A DNA stretch of 12,698 nucleotides from Candidatus Buchananbacteria bacterium (lineage in GTDB: Bacteria > Patescibacteriota > Patescibacteriia > CAIXNZ01): positions 1 through 12,698 of the forward strand of contig JAUVKC010000020.1 of NCBI GenBank assembly GCA_030592165.1. Reading direction: 5' to 3'. Below the pieces are notes generated by a model. The model saw nothing but the letters and a program-made list of their open reading frames with translations, did no database searches and was not told where the DNA came from. Below are positions 11,504 to 12,698 of the stretch, piece after piece. Both the position numbers and the translations under genes were made by a program. Each line of letters opens with the position of its first letter. Positions within the stretch are counted from its first letter, which is position 1.

Positions 11504-11947
11504 ATGAAAAATTCAACAAAAATTTTAAGTGGAGGATTAATTATTGCGATGCTATTAGTAGTATTTTCATCTTCTGCCTTAGCTTATCGTGGAGATCCAT
11601 CAGTAGAAGGTCCTGATGCTTCACCTGAAAGACATGCAGAAATGGAAGCTGCATTTGAAACAAATGATTATGAAGCCTGGAAGTCTTTAATGGCTGACAA
11701 AGGGCGAGTTACTCAAGTTGTAAATGCTGATAATTTCGCTCAATTCGCAGAAGCTCATCAGTTAGCTGAACAAGGTGATCTTGAAGGATCTAAAAATATT
11801 CGAGCTGAACTAGGTCTAGGTTTGAAAAATGGTAGCGGAAAAGATCAAGGACAAAGAGGCAGTGGTTTTGGTAAAGGAGCTCAATTTGGAGCAAGAGACG
11901 GTAGTGGTTCAAGAGGTGGTACTAGTGATTGCACTTACAATAATTAG
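11504..11947 (+). CDS. Small secreted protein with Gly/Ser-rich tail, 147 aa, function unknown
   Basis: A signal peptide with a hydrophobic core (about 8-22) ends in SSALA-Y near residue 27. The mature part has a short acidic segment with PERHAEMEAAFETNDYEAWK, then ADNFAQFAEAHQLAEQGD and SKNIRAELGLG. This helical pattern of a repeat-like DYEAWK...NFxxFxxxHxLxxxGDxxxxxxIRxELGL is one I associate with hypothetical exported proteins of CPR bacteria. The last 40 residues are Gly, Ser, Lys and Arg-rich (low complexity, basic), suggesting a flexible tail that may contact anionic polymers. One Cys (C143) is near the C-terminus. It stands alone between two terminators, directly after the sigma factor/DUF5667 genes, and may belong to the same regulon. 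No characterised function is recognised. Confidence 0.82.
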   Translation: MKNSTKILSGGLIIAMLLVVFSSSALAYRGDPSVEGPDASPERHAEMEAAFETNDYEAWKSLMADKGRVTQVVNADNFAQFAEAHQLAEQGDLEGSKNIRAELGLGLKNGSGKDQGQRGSGFGKGAQFGARDGSGSRGGTSDCTYNN

Positions 11948-11970
11948 TTGAGAACAATTACTACATTAAA

Positions 11971-12002
11971 ACAAAAAGTCTCTTTATAAAGAGACTTTTT
12001 GT
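11971..12002. terminator. Bidirectional intrinsic terminator, perfect 32-bp palindrome
   Basis: Bases 11971-12002 read the same on both strands (centre CTCTTTATAAAGAG, with A5 and T5 runs in the arms). It lies between the convergent secreted-protein gene (plus) and the TPR-like gene (minus). The remaining 60 bases to 12065 show nothing I can name. Confidence 0.9.
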
Positions 12003-12065
12003 AGTTTTTGGGCGGCCAACGGGGCTGGAGCCAAGACTTTATATTATTTATCATCAACATTATTT

Positions 12066-12698
12066 TTAGATCATATCTATACTAGTTGACCTGACTTCAA
12101 TTGCACGTTTCTTTTTTTCTCCTGATGCTGGTAATATTTTAAATTTAACTTTTGAACCAATTTGCAAGTCGTCTTTTATTTTGTGGTCTGATCTTACTGA
12201 AAAATAAACTGATTTACCACTATCATATTTAATGAACCCATCCATACCTTTCTCATTATCGTTAAGGATTTTATCAATTTTACCTGATAATCGTTGATTA
12301 GTATTCTGTTTTGGGTTATTTTGTTGCGGAATGAAACTATTCCAATATTTTTTAAGTTCTGATTTTAACTTGCCAATATCATTGATACTAATTTCTGCGT
12401 TTTCAAAATTTCGTAATTCATCAAATATTTTTTGAGGTATTTTCCATTCTTCGCTTTGTCTAATTAACTTAGATAAAGTAAAATGTTTGAATGCCAAATC
12501 TTTTTCATTTTTCTTGTTTAAAATTTCACCTAATAGAAACACCAACTCAACTTTAAATTCTAATGAACCAAAATTTATAATCGCTTGAGTCGCATATTTA
12601 AAAGCATTTTCTAAATCATTCTCCTCAAAGTAAAGACCTGCTAATTCTTTTTGGATAAACCACTCATTTTTTTTTCGTAAAATATTTTTTAATTCTGA
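12066..12698 (-). CDS. TPR-like protein with C-terminal OB-fold/cold-shock-like domain, 5' end outside window
   Basis: The minus-strand frame is open from the window's right edge to a TAA at 12066-12068, giving 210 residues without the true start. The first ~95 visible residues show helical-pair spacing typical of TPR repeats (LAGLYFEENDLENAFKYATQ, then LVFLLGEILNKKNEKDLAFK). A spacer with Pro/Asn/Gln follows (about 120-135). The C-terminal ~70 residues (about 136-203) look like a small OB fold: SGKIDKI, GMDGFIKYDSGKSVYFSV, LQIGSKVKFKI and KKRAIEVRS follow the strand order of cold-shock or S1-like domains, with GFI and VYFSV near the RNA-binding positions. The combination suggests an RNA- or nucleic-acid-binding scaffold, but no specific function is recognised. 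A TTG at 12543-12545 is an internal codon and is unlikely to be the start. Confidence 0.75.
   Translation of the reverse strand, partial: SELKNILRKKNEWFIQKELAGLYFEENDLENAFKYATQAIINFGSLEFKVELVFLLGEILNKKNEKDLAFKHFTLSKLIRQSEEWKIPQKIFDELRNFENAEISINDIGKLKSELKKYWNSFIPQQNNPKQNTNQRLSGKIDKILNDNEKGMDGFIKYDSGKSVYFSVRSDHKIKDDLQIGSKVKFKILPASGEKKKRAIEVRSTSIDMI

Noticed and set aside
12003..12065. Possible RNA or small gene between the last two genes
   Set aside because: Apart from the terminator at 11971-12002, no hairpin, open frame or promoter of note is seen in these ~60 bases.

Overview
The window looks like a piece of an AT-rich genome from an uncultivated, probably Patescibacteria (CPR) lineage. This rests on low GC, very compact gene packing, almost no Shine-Dalgarno sequences before starts, DUF5667-type envelope proteins next to an ECF sigma factor, and small lineage-typical hypothetical proteins. 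UGA is used as a normal stop (at 8196-8198), so this does not look like a UGA-recoding lineage. The taxonomic call is inference; no rRNA or tRNA gene is present.

Region 1 (1-1512): the 3' part of a RecQ helicase gene. An in-frame TAA at 1273-1275 cuts off a well-preserved C-terminal helix-turn-helix domain.

Region 2 (1486-2760): a repeat-rich zone. A ~120 bp hairpin block (A, three copies) and a palindromic block (B, two long and two short copies), all in the same orientation, lie on both sides of a small membrane-protein gene (1968-2285, minus). The first copy starts inside the last codons of recQ. Block A has three arms that can form two mutually exclusive hairpins followed by a T-run.

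Region 3 (2691-4277): a two-domain ABC-F ATPase gene with a strong sigma-70-like promoter, ending in a perfect 52 bp palindrome that serves as a bidirectional terminator.

Region 4 (4290-8974, minus): a six-gene run that reads as one operon: two small NifX/NifB-like (DIMC family) proteins, a MinD-type ATPase with an inserted two-cluster ferredoxin domain, a thioredoxin-fold/CcdA-like membrane protein whose signal peptide is out of frame, a CDF metal exporter with an added C-terminal zinc ribbon, and a ZIP metal transporter. A near-consensus promoter (TTGACA-N17-TATGAT) precedes it, and an 11-bp palindrome identical to the core of the Fur box overlaps the -10 element. Together the genes suggest handling of metal ions, Fe-S clusters and thiol redox.

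Region 5 (9008-12002, plus): an ECF-type sigma factor overlapping a membrane-anchored DUF5667 protein (probable anti-sigma factor), then a secreted DUF5667 paralogue with a Gln-rich tail, then a secreted small protein with a Gly/Ser-rich tail. Two clear intrinsic terminators divide these. This looks like an envelope-sensing module.

Region 6 (12066-12698, minus): the 3' end of a gene for a TPR-like protein with a C-terminal OB-fold/cold-shock-like domain, cut by the window edge.
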